DNA of 64,000 bases from Morella rubra (Eukaryota > Streptophyta > Magnoliopsida > Fagales > Myricaceae). A program made the position numbers and the translations under genes. The first letter of the stretch is position 1. Each line of letters opens with the position of its first letter. The notes under the pieces were generated by a model that saw nothing but the letters and a program-made list of their open reading frames with translations, did no database searches and had not been told where the DNA came from. The DNA lies in the NCBI GenBank assembly GCA_003952965.2, contig CM025855.1, positions 31,775,590 to 31,839,589 of the forward strand, in the 5' to 3' direction. Shown here one piece after another: positions 35,220 through 46,165 of this stretch.

Positions 35220-35311
35220 GTCAGTGAGCAAAATGAGTAAGAACACTAGACGAGCTTGAAAGCAGTACTTTAGGACTCATGGCTTCATAGTGTCAGCGTT
35301 TCTTTTACTCT
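32294..35311. repeat. First copy of a 3-kb tandem duplication
   Basis: From ACATTGCGTCTGTTTTT at 32294 to TCAGCGTTTCTTTTACT at about 35311. The same sequence returns at an offset of 3209 bases (second copy 35503 to about 38518). It covers most of the intron and all of exon 2 of the 77-aa gene, plus its 3' flank. The copies appear nearly identical, with small indels inside the MITE and a GTC difference in the exon. Confidence 0.93.
33906..34291. mobile_element. MITE-like element in the intron (copy A)
   Basis: The left end GGGCATGTTCGTTTTC and the right end AAAAACGAACACCCCC are imperfect terminal inverted repeats. The interior is C/A-rich non-coding DNA of about 380 bases. The outer GGG and the GTTCGTTTT core recall hAT-type MITEs, but no clear 8-bp target duplication was found. 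The family has at least two further copies in this window. Confidence 0.7.
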
Positions 35312-35502
35312 TTAAGCCGTTGATTTTCTTAACTAATTTTGTCATGCCATCGTGTTTTAGTCTTGGTTCCTAGTTGTGCAGATTTGGTTCTTAGAATGAT
35401 TGACTTCTCATCTCTTTTTGAAAGGAATTGCTTTTTGTGTGATAGTTGGTTCAATCTTGTCCTTTTGCTTTTTTAAGTTGTGAAGCACCTGCCTGCCATC
35501 CT
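35312..35502. repeat. Spacer between the 3-kb copies: a third, deletion-rich partial copy
   Basis: About 35328-35480 aligns with 34571-34760 (TTAACTAATTTTG, CATGCCATCGTG, TTTTAGTCTTGGT, GTGCAGATTTG, TTTTTGTGTGATAGTTGGTT) but lacks many short stretches. It is more diverged than the two long copies are from each other. Confidence 0.8.
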
Positions 35503-37116
35503 ACATTGCGTCTGTTTTTATTCTTGAAACGGTGGCTTTTTGAAAATGGTAGCTATGGTGCTTTTCACGGGTACATACATTATGGGGTTCAATGTTTGAG
35601 CCATGTCCCATTGCAGCTTTACTTAAAAGTCAGAGAATCTTAGAACACTAGAAGTCGTGGTGTGTTGATTGTGGAAATTGAGGAATCTGATTATAAGTCG
35701 TGAAGCAATAACAAAACAAAAAAAATGCAGAGCAATTCCCTTTGATAACTGAAAACTTTGTCTTTTAATGTTTAAATAATTTGGATAATTTAATATTCGA
35801 AAGCAGAAAATCGAGCGGAGACTGAAAAAAGATCTATATCATGGAACTAAACGAGGAGATGAAGAAGACTATCCCTCACATTTGTCTTAGTTTTTTCAGG
35901 CATTAAAGGTCAGGTCGGTTTAATATAATGAAAATTGATAATTCCGTAAACCATGGATATTTGTTTGCCATTTGTTTCTCACGCAGAATGTGGTCATTGT
36001 GAGTTCACGGATCCGTACTTTTGGAGATATAGTCGTATGCTATGACAGTGGTGTTGTAGAATTCCTGTACTGAAGATTAAGTGAGAAAAGGGAATTATCA
36101 TAAATACTAAGTGTGGTTTCGTCTTAGTTGAAGTATGAAAGATAACCCATGGTTGCTTTGGTTAAAGAAATGTAAAACTCTAATTATTGTAAGTTGCGTA
36201 CTGATAGAGGAAGTTTACTGATATTCATCCAGGATTCTTGGTGATGATTTATCTAAATAAAGAATACGGATTCTTCTTTCTTATATCAATACAGTTTTCT
36301 TTCTGTGCCCTTGTCGAACAATCATATGTTTTGGATTATTGTTCCTTGTGTCATTTGACCTGACTCAATATATCAAAAAATTTAAACAAATGGATAAGGA
36401 CATATACCACATCCGGTGCACAGTAGTCGTTTTCTTTTCTTTGCTTTCTTTGTTTTTTTGCTGTTGTTTTAGACAAAGGATCATGAATTTCGTAATGAGG
36501 TGCGTGTGGACAACATAGATTCTTGTAAGTTTAGTTATGGGTTTACTAGTGGAAAGCCATATGTACATCGGACTAAACGGAGCGATCACATTTTTAACCC
36601 CCACACCTACATCTTAGGTGGAAAACAAAAGCAGCTCTGGATTTCATGGTCAGTGTGTCAGTGTACTTCTTCGGGAGGAAAGTTCCTTGGCATATTATTA
36701 CAAGTGGCATTGGACATAATTACTGTGGCATCTTTGTTGCAAGCTGGATTTGATCAAGGTTACTTCAATAATGTTACTATGCCAAGTTTCTGTCAGTATG
36801 CTGTCGTCCCAACATCACTTCAATATATATTCAGATCTCTTATCATTTAACTCGTAGTTAGTGTGGCATGTCAACCCCCTCTTCCCAAGTACACCTTCTT
36901 CTGTTGCTCCAAGTGAAAAGCAGTTTGATGTGAATGTACAAGGAATTGCTTAGGTCTCTACTATATTTGATCATTTCAACAGGGATATAAGATACTAGGC
37001 AGAGGGCTTATTATCTGATGCTCATCTGATTTAAAAGATATAGTGAGAAAGCCTTTTTTGCCATTCGGAACATGCGGTCATGTTTTAAACTGCATAGCAT
37101 CCATATGCCATGCTAA

Positions 37117-37498
37117 GGGCATGTTCGTTTTCAAAATTATTCTAAATACAAATATATTCAACAAAATTTGCAAAACCAACATCCAAAATCTTAAAAATGT
37201 ATACACAACACCAATACATTTTACACAATTTCAACAACTTTTCACGCAAATTTCAATACTTTTTCAAAAAAAATTATAACAAATTTCTCTCTCTATACTT
37301 TTTCACCTAACTCCAATATTTTTTTATTAAACAATTACATCAAATCATCTCTCTCTGCACCTTTTACAAACTCTAACAAAAATTAAATATCTTTAAAACT
37401 TTTTACTAACCTTTACACAAAAACCTATAAAACTCTAATCTACATAAATATTCACAATTCTACCAAAATCCTACAGTTTTTTAAAAACGAACACCCCC
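37117..37498. mobile_element. MITE-like element (copy B, duplicated with the segment)
   Basis: Same termini as the element at 33906-34291, with a few small deletions. It came along with the 3-kb duplication rather than by a separate insertion, since its flanks are the same. Confidence 0.7.
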
Positions 37499-38330
37499 AA
37501 AGTTTTTATGAATCTGGATCCACCAAGAGAAATGGACCATATAAATTGAACTATTCCAGAGTTCAGTACAAGTTTGTAGTTTGTTAGTTAATTGATTTCC
37601 AGGCAATGGGAACTGATCTAATGACCCTTATTTGAGGGGTCAGGGTATGCTAAGAATGGTACCTTTTGTATTATTAGCTGTCGCTTCCAACTTTTATGTC
37701 CAATAAGCTCATGTATGGGATCAAGAATTTGATATTTGCAGTCAATAATCTTTTATATATATGTTGGGATTGACTTAACTAATTTTGTTTTGACATGCCA
37801 TCGTGTGCTTTAGTCTTGGTAACTCCTAGTTATAGTGCAGATTTGTAGTTCAGTTGAATGATGACTTCTCATGAATCAAGAGAGAAAATTGAAAGGAAAA
37901 TACGCTTTTTGTGTGATAGTTGGTTCAATAGCTTGTCCTTTTGCTTGTTTAAGTTGTATCCCCTTCCATTTATATGCACCCATTAGAGGGTGGCTCATAG
38001 GACTACCTATTTCTTTGAAGGCAATGAGTTCTACCTCAAATGACACCTTCTCCTCCTTGGAAAAGGGAACAAAGGCGATGTAGTGATATTCAATACCCGT
38101 TTGGCATGTAACTAAAACAAAAGCATGTCTGCTTTGATCCATATGCCAACATACCTACGGAGCTATAATTCGCATACACCTTTACATTCCTGTTTGTATT
38201 TTGGATTTGTGTTTTGATGTGTGGATCTTAGATCGTTTTCAAAATGTCATTACCTTAAGTCGCGCAAAGTCATTGAATCATCTTCAAACTGTCCATACCT
38301 GAATTCCCTGAAATGCCTCTTTTTTTGCAG

Positions 38331-38429
38331 AATGAGGCTGTCCTGAGGGCATGTTCTGAACCCCCTCCTTCAAAAACTTCAGGGGCTCGTACTGAAGTAG
38401 CTGGAGAAAAAGACAATAGCGGCAGCTAA
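38331..38429 (+). pseudogene. Second copy of the last exon of the 77-aa gene
   Basis: After a TTTTTTTGCAG acceptor, an open 33-codon exon encodes NEAVLRACSEPPPSKTSG and the same tail with TAA. It is one codon (GTC, Val) longer than the copy at 35124-35219. There is no matching first exon in the second repeat, so it can only be used by skipping the nearer copy and splicing from 32139, a 6191-base intron, giving 78 aa. Whether it is used cannot be told from sequence. Confidence 0.8.
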
Positions 38430-38518
38430 GTCAGTGAGCAAAATGAGTAAGAACACTAGACGAGCTTGAAAGCAGTACTTTAGGACTCATGGCTTCATAG
38501 TGTCAGCGTTTCTTTTAC

Positions 38519-41500
38519 TTTAAAGTCTAGAATTAAATTTTAGCTGGATATTATTACTGACCACCATTTTGATATTTCTATAATATGAGCTCAATGTGTG
38601 TTGATATGTATCTAGAGAATGCAATTATTTGGCAGCTTCTTTGCTGTTGGATAAAGTGCAACTGTAGTCTTGTATGATTCTGGTCTTGGCAACTTTTTAA
38701 TGAGCTTTAAGATTGTCAATAAGAGTATCCAGAACTTCCTTGCTTATAATGTGAATCAAAGATTGAGATTTAAGAGTATTTGTGGTTGTCAAGCTACGTA
38801 CCCGACGTCCTTGGGCTAGGGACGTCATCAGCACGTAAATTAGAACAGTCATTGCCCTTACTTATTGTAAAGTGCCACAGGATGGCCTATCCTGCCTGAC
38901 TTGTACTTTTCAAGTCAAACAACTGCTGGTTTTTGGTAGTGGAAGCATTTCCTTTAGTGCCCACTCTAGATGTAACTTTGCTTCCACGTGATCGTTTTGC
39001 GTAAGGGGTTTCGTGTCGTGCCCCGTGCAAAGCCTCCTTGTTTCGTATACATGTCTTGTGGCCTTACGTTGGTAAGGAAAAGTTAAAGAGCAGAGGGAAT
39101 CTCTTATGCTTTCGGACGGGGAATGTCAGAATCTCTATCCATCGTCATCTCAGGAAAGAAAATACTTTTTGTACTCCCCCTCTTCTTGTTGAAGAAAAAT
39201 GCAGTTGGATGGACCTGTGAACACGAAAGCCACCGAAAGAACGGTTGAAAACTCTGCTACTCCCCGCCCCCCTTCTACACCCAGACCACTGATATTGACA
39301 ATTCAAAATATCTGAACAGTAAGACCAATTCTCAACTACGTATATAACATTATATAACCAGCAATCCTTCGAGGAAATCCTTTTGGCACCCTTTAGGAAG
39401 TTTGCCTATTCGCACGCAACTCTCACGTGAGGCTCTCGCTGCCCTGGTGGGCCGTCTAGAAGAATCTTTTATATGTCCATCCACCGAGTGCTTTTTGTCT
39501 CTTGGCTATAACATGTTATTTCCGCGGCTTGAATTTTTGACATGCTTGTGGAGGTAGGGTAGGAGGCCTTTACTGCTTGTGCTTGTGTTAGCGCTTCATC
39601 AGAAAAGTAGCTATATTTGTAATTAACGCAGAAAGCACGAAAACTACAAAACTCCACAATAATGCAGGTTGTTGCTGTCCATGCGCCCAACTGTTAAATG
39701 AGCTCAGCATCCTAACCCTTCAGGGTGTGGGGCAACTTTTCTTGAAGGAAACAACCCCCTCAGAACGACAAGCCTTTCGGCTTTTTCCTCAGCCATTCAT
39801 TTCGACCGTTCAGACCGTTTGTTGGTATTTGATTCCTTGGGTCTGAGTGCTGGCTATTACTTGTAGTTTTATGTTTAAAACTTATTGCCCAGGACAAAAA
39901 TTCTTGCAAGTTATCGGTGTTAGAGTGTTCATAATCCTCTAATTTTGTAAGATATTTTTTAAGAGTTGGGATACCTTATCAGCTGTGTGAAATGGGGTGA
40001 TTAAGATTGACAGGCACAGCCGAGTGGTTGGTGTCGAGGGATGGAGTCTTAAAGACCTTCAATTATAAAATGGCCCACCAAAAATACAAATATTCATATT
40101 TGATCAGACCATGATATGGGAATGTGGTTAAAAAAAATTGGAGATGTCGTGGTTGCAGAGATACTAAGCAACATTTTTTAATACATATTTTTTGTCCAAA
40201 CAAAACCGCATTTTAAAGTAGGTTGGTTTGGGGGAACGGGTCAACACAATTGATAATTCATTCCGTCTGTAAGGGCAATGTTTTCGGAAAATGTCAAGAT
40301 TGCCCATCCATGATTGTGACCCACATTGTCCTTACCCATTTCCCCACACAGGAAGCGTTTCTTTATGTGATTGACCTAATCAGGTGAGCCTACTAAAGTT
40401 GAGCTGTGAGTGTTTGGTCTCCCATGACGGTCTGCCCACGTGATTGACAAATGTAACCCAAGTCAGCAATCCACAGCTCCAATTCTCTCTCTCTCTCTCT
40501 CTCTCTCTCACCTTCGGGTTCTGTCATGAAAACGAAATATATGTAGGAAAAGGTGACGTGAAGAACTCCAACAGCCTTAGGCGATTCTCTAAACCACTGT
40601 CACAAGAAACTCTGGTCGGCAAGATCTTCCCTTATCTTTCATAATTTTAATTCCCCTCCCTTCCCCCTAATAGCATATAATAATGACTCACTAACCTCAA
40701 GAAAATAGAAAAATTGAATCAAACTGACATGGTTAACCACATGCCGTCCCTCCTTCTGCCCGGTGTGCACTTGGCACTCTCCAATGGGGTTTCTGGCCTG
40801 CCCTTTTTAAGCCTTTCTTCCCATATGATATCACCCTCTTGTTTGAGTGCGGGGACAACCTAACTTACGGGTTTTGTTCTACAATATTTTACTAATCCCT
40901 TGAATTAACAGGTCTTTAATGGATTAACAAGTTTCGGATGATTATTATCACTTCGATAAGTCATGTTTTCAGCTTAAATTATGCACTGATCATTGGGTGA
41001 GTCAACCACGGCCGGCTTGTGAGCCCATGCATGTATGACACCTCTACGACAATCTGTACTTAAGTTGGCTATTTTTCTATTGAGAAATGTCAAGGATATT
41101 TCGTTAACGAATTAAAAAAATGAACAAAAAAATCATGGGTTTTGTGGGCGAATCTCATCTTGATTTACAAGAAGCTTCCCCAGTGATCATGGAGATGGGT
41201 TTAGAATTAACTACTCTTCCCGGATCTCTGTCTCTACTCTCTCTTTGTTCGAAGTATATGCAGGAAGAAGAAGAAGAAATTTATATTGAAATGGCAGTCA
41301 TAAGTAGTATTTTACAGTTTATTCAGGTCAAAGTTGCGGTCCAGTTGGGGAAATGGAGAATCTCTAAGCAAATATCAGCTGTACAGTTTGCAACAAATTT
41401 AATGAGGAAAATCATAGCAGAATATGAGCCTACTTATTATTTTTTGTACTGAGAATCTAAAAAAATCATCTACTTTGTACGACCCCATCCTTGTATGCCA

Positions 41501-42609
41501 GTGTGGACCATGCTCTCTGTCTTGGATTGTTTACTCTGTTGTACTGGTGTTTACGCAAACTTGCACGAAGGTGCAAGGAATCAATATACTTCAGAAGAAC
41601 CTAACGCCATCGGATCAGTTTTCAAAGCTAGGGACCCCCCTCCCCCAGCGCATTTTCTAGTCTCTCTACTTTCACCTACTGGTCTTGTAGATTCAAAATT
41701 AGTTAACTTTGTTTCCCTACGGCAGCAATATATACCTACTCTGCCGGTTCCTTGTACGGGTACAAGAGCGAAGACAATTGCAACAAATGTTTGTGGAAAA
41801 AAACGTAGGGCTTTTTTCAGAATGTCTGTTTCTTTGAACAAGAATCGCCCACTTTTCTATGACCCAGATTTGAGCATTTATGAATATTATGATTCATGAA
41901 TATGTTCATGATGTCTGTTTCTTTGAACAAGATTCAGCTAATTTCCCAATGATATAAACTCGAGTGTCCGTTGAAGATTGTGATAGTATTGGACTTTGAA
42001 GGCTGGCTCTGATTTTTGGGAGATTCCACCCATTTGGACACAACATTAAGGAATTGGTTCCCTCTCAAGTGGACTTGCCTTTCCTTAAAGGGAGAATGGA
42101 ACCACGTGCGAAGTTGATCTTGCTGGGATTATGTTCTTATTCTTGTGCTCCCAAGAATTGCTCTGCTTTTGACAAAGTTCGTATTACTTCCATATGCCTT
42201 TCCTTTCCCTCTCTCTTTCCTTCCTCTTTCCGTTTTTCTTTACTCTCCTTCCATTTATACTCAAAAATCACTTGCCTTTTGATAAAGAAATACCTTTGCA
42301 TGGTCTGCTTTGACGTCGAAGAAATTACGTGTGGTAAGAGAACATGTTCGATTGCAAACAGAGATCAAAACCAAACTAAATCATGTTGGAAATTTGGGAT
42401 TTCATTACATAGTACCAAATTGCCGATGACAGGGTTGATGCCGATTCACCTGTTTCTAGATTCCTCGTTACTGAAAATGATAATCACATACAAGAAACAC
42501 GAAACTTGCTGGCCAAAGATTGAATTTCGTAGATGGTTATTCTGACTAGGGAATCAGCTGCCCAATTACTGGTACAAATTAAGCACATCTAAGAAGACAT
42601 TACGGCTTG
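38519..42609. other. Intergenic, no gene recognised
   Basis: Four kilobases without a supported gene. Open frames at 41120-41452, 41495-41899 and 42054-42545 are the longest, but they show no family motif, no splice partners and mixed composition. A CT microsatellite lies at 40484-40509. The right end is the 3' flank of the NAC gene. Confidence 0.5.
40484..40509. repeat. (TC)n microsatellite
   Basis: Thirteen uninterrupted TC units on the plus strand. Confidence 0.9.
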
Positions 42610-43912
42610 TTACGGTTTTCTTCTAGTACAAGGAAAACTGTTGCAACTACTGCTTTCTTCGTGATCGTCTGACTCATTGGAAGAGACCACCGTGACTCCA
42701 CTTGAGCCTGAACAGGAGGAAGCAGGAGCAAGATTCAAATCAGTCCTCTCCTTCCTCATGAAGTCGTAGAAAACGGGCTTAGAAGTCCTCAATTTCCGGG
42801 CAGCGCTGTCGTCCACCTGTACGTTTTCGTCCTCAGTTTTAGCACTTCTTTTCTTCAAAAATATGCGGCAGAGAACCCAGTTGTCCATGGGAACCACAGC
42901 GCTCTGCAGAAGACGGAGATAAAATTGTTACGATATTCTCCCAACAAGTTTAGGCATAACTAACAGGACCAATGCCGGTAGTTTCTAGAGCAGAGCTTCA
43001 CGGATGTTTTTCTCAAAGATGTTTGTCGAAATTGTATAGAGTGGTGTTCGGACTCGCGATTTAGAGGCCTTATTAATTCCATAAATCATGCGAAAGAAAA
43101 CTGTAACGAAAATGAAAAAAATAGAAATTAAAACTCACCTCGGGTGAGTTTTTTTTGTGTGGGGCATTGGTGGGTGTGTTTTCGGCATTCACAAAGCGAT
43201 ATTCATGCATGATCCAATCAGTCCTCGACCCATGTGGGGGCTTTCCTCCATAAAAAACCAGAGTTTTCTTCATCCCCACAACTTGGTTACCCTTAGAAGT
43301 TACAATTTGCTTGTCAATCCCGGTGGCCTTCCAGTAACCGGAACCTGTGGCTCTGTTGGATCGGTTCCCATTCGGATACTTGGCTTCCCTAGTGCTGAAG
43401 AAGTACCTCTCTTGCTCCGAATCACCTGAACCCCAGAATCCTCATGTATCAGAAAAATCGTAAAGAACAGAATGCTAAAATATCATCACTTCAGCAAAGC
43501 ACCTATTTCATTTGGTTCATGGGAGAGCCTATTATGCTAAAATTGTCAGAAGAGAGTGATTCTGTGGCCAAATGGCATTGTAGTTTGGTTATGAGAGCAG
43601 ACATCAGTTTGTACTGTAATTTATTGGATTTATCGTGGAATACCCATAACTTCAGGTCCACAAATTGCAACAAAAAACGGAGTTCCAAAGCTTTTTCATA
43701 AGTTGTAGATATATATGTGTGTTTAACCCACCTGGCAAATCCCAAGGATCAAACTTGCAAACGTCAACTTCAGGGATGATGGAGGCAGGCAAAGGGCAGG
43801 AGAACACCTTGCGCTTTAGGTACTGAAGAACAAGCTCTTCATCCGTGGGATGGAAACGGAACCCAGGAGGCAATCTTAGGACACCATTCTTAACGAAGTT
43901 GATCTTCTCCAT
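42610..43912 (-). CDS. NAC transcription factor, ANAC083/VNI2 type
   Basis: Three exons, 43732-43912, 43139-43425 and 42610-42903, total 762 bases, 253 aa. The N-terminal NAC DNA-binding domain spans about residues 12-175, with [14 protein letters not shown] (14-27), [54 protein letters not shown] (89-96), [19 protein letters not shown] and [12 protein letters not shown]. The C-terminal part has [14 protein letters not shown] and SSCNSF, which mark the ANAC083 (VND-INTERACTING2) group rather than other NACs. Arabidopsis ANAC083 is of almost the same length. It represses VND7-driven xylem vessel genes and links abscisic acid and salt signals to leaf ageing; that this gene does the same is inference from family. 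An insertion (about residues 138-156) lies between NAC subdomains D and E. The start codon at 43910-43912 is chosen because family N-termini begin near [12 protein letters not shown]. Confidence 0.94.
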
Positions 43913-45941
43913 CACACAAACCTCCCCCTCCCTCTCCACAAATCACAAGACCAAAAACCTCTTAAGCGCCGAAGAAAAAAACTTAATTAGCTAGCCTATG
44001 TCCCGAAACTTAATTTTAACTCGACCCAACCGCGATACAACTCAAGCAAGCAAGCAAACTCATGCAGTCCCCTCTTATAGCCCTTCAAAAAGTATGGGGA
44101 ATAACGAGAAAGGTACTCAACAGGAACAAGGAGACACAGGAACCAGGCAGAAAAGGGGAGACAACGGGCATTAAAGAAAGGAAAAGGTGGGAGATGAAGA
44201 AGAGTGGGTGTTTGAGAGGAAAGAGTGGGGTGTTTCTTTTATAGTAATGGGTGTTGAGGAAGAAGGCAGAGAGGAATGGAATAAGACGACCCATTTGGCG
44301 TAAACGAGACTCAAACTCCTTTCCTTCGACGCCTATTTTAACAAACGTATAAGAGTTTCATTTGCGCCTCCACGAAAAAGGTTGAAAGTTTTTTTTTTTT
44401 TTTTTTTAATGTAAACGGAACCGAATGAATCTAAAAAAAAAAAAAAAACACCCTAGTTGTGTTCGACTTTGTGTGTGGGAATAACTGAAGCTGCGCCAGT
44501 TGATAACTATTTTTCATTAAAAAAAAATTGAAAGTTTTGAGTGATTAATTTATCTGAGAACTTTGGCCTAATTGACCATATCACCCATTACATTAATTAA
44601 CTTTACAACTAAAATATTGTGTGGAATAAATTTCAGGACCGTATTGGGGGCAATTTGGTCTTTGCGGAGTAGGAGGGGACCGAGGGGATCGTTAATGCGT
44701 TTTGGACAAGATAATGGGTATTACGGTCATTTCAGAACTACCCCCAGAAAGGGGTTGCAAAAGGTTGCAGGCTCGTCAGCTTATGTCATGCTGACAGCCT
44801 GTAGCTCGCCATTTGCCTTTTAATGGGATGTCGGAATTACGAGGTTACCCCCTCTAACTCTCCTTCAGGCTTTCAGCACAAACTCCCTCGGTGGTGCTCA
44901 TGTGAGGGGAACAAAAACCGTTTGAGTGCTCTCCAACGCTTGGATGCTTAAAGTGGCGGAACCTACGGATCATAAATGCCTGCGGTCTAACCGGACGAAT
45001 TGTACCGCACTCTGGTGGCCCAAGAGTACTGTATCTGTTTATAGTCAAGTTAAGTACCTTGAAATTATTGCCTTGGTACTTGCAAGCAACCTTGATTATT
45101 GTGGTAAAACCGCAATTTTAACACTTATAGCCTATAGGGAAAGTAGAGCAACTTCTACTCCAATTAGTGCATCAGATCACTGTATTAAACGCAGACAAAT
45201 TGGACTTTGGATTCTAATCTTATCCCCGACGACTGGTAAACAGATAAGAAAGTCAGTTAATAATCAAGATATGGAGTGGAAAATGATCCGTCTTATTTGT
45301 TACTTGTGATCGTGGTTAATCTAAAAAAGGACAACAAGACAAGAAAAAAAAAAAAAAAAAGAATGTCAAGATTACTTTTTAAATGTTGAAGAACGATATT
45401 TTCCTTATCACTAAAGAAAATATACAACAATTTTCTCACGTGACGTTTAACTTGTACAACAGTCTCATTTAGCTTATAAAATTAAGGTTTAATTACCGTT
45501 ACAGTCATTGTGGTATTAATTTTTAACAAATTAGTCTATGTAGTACAACTTTAAACAAATAAGTTCCCGTTGTCTATTTTTATGACATATAAGTCATTTT
45601 ATTAATTAAAAATTAGGTTTAATTGACAAAGTTAAATATTGCCTATTCTGTAATCTCGTTCTACGTTAGTAGGTTAAGGTCACAATGTTCATTTGCAAAG
45701 TCAAATAGCCTATTCTGAATCTCGTCTACGTTAGTAGGTTAATTTTTAGTGAACGGGAGGACTTAGATATTTAAACAATAAACTATAAGGACCAACTCCT
45801 TAAAAATTGTACATTAGAGATTGATTTTATTAAAAATGAATACTAAATGTATTGTTTTGATAATTAAGTAAAAAAAAAATCAAATACTAAAGACAAAATT
45901 TTTATATACTCATTAGGATTTTTCTTTTTCTTTTTTCTTAA
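43913..45941. other. NAC promoter and intergenic sequence
   Basis: Contains the NAC leader and promoter, poly-T and poly-A tracts at about 44391-44450, and no supported gene. About 45480-45870 resembles common plant non-coding elements with repeated phrases such as AACAAATTAGTCTATGTAG and AAACAAATAAGTTCCCGTTG. Inside it a direct repeat of about 50 bases occurs at 45627-45677 and 45696-45742 (CTACGTTAGTAGGTTAA shared), the second copy shortened by small deletions. Confidence 0.5.
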
Positions 45942-46165
45942 AAAAAAAAAATTTACATAAAATCATTGTCCCGATCCACTCAAACACGGAATTGCCTCGA
46001 GGCATAGAACTCCTGCGAAAGTAATAGGACACAAAGGATCTCATACGTACCTAAACCTGAGTATACTGTGGACTCGTAAATTACATAGCAAATGGTGGAG
46101 AGTTTCGAACCCCCGTCCTCATTGTGAGAAGTATAGACCAGACCATACTGCCAATCCTCTACGGT
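45942..46165 (-). mobile_element. tRNA-derived SINE-like element
   Basis: Read on the minus strand, GGATTGGCAGTATGGTC fits an RNA polymerase III box A and GGGGGTTCGAAACTC a box B, about 40 bases apart. A body of about 150 bases and a T-rich tail follow. Box spacing and order match a tRNA-derived SINE. Target duplications were not identified and the ends are approximate. Confidence 0.55.

Larger units (their letters stand above)
35503..38518. repeat. Second copy of the 3-kb tandem duplication
   Basis: Partner of 32294-35311. It lacks exon 1 of the 77-aa gene, which is unique in the window. It ends where the sequence changes to TTTAAAGTCTAGAATT at about 38519. Confidence 0.93.

Noticed and set aside
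41120-41899. Plus-strand frames of 110 and 134 codons
   Set aside because: No recognisable domain, no splice partners and low-complexity stretches (poly-Glu). Taken as chance.
42054-42545. 163-codon plus-strand open frame
   Set aside because: Compositionally mixed, with a CT-rich middle and no motif. It lies just past the NAC stop codon on the other strand.
43913-43939. Upstream extension of the NAC gene
   Set aside because: The extension begins at TTG, not ATG. The ATG at 43912 matches family N-termini.
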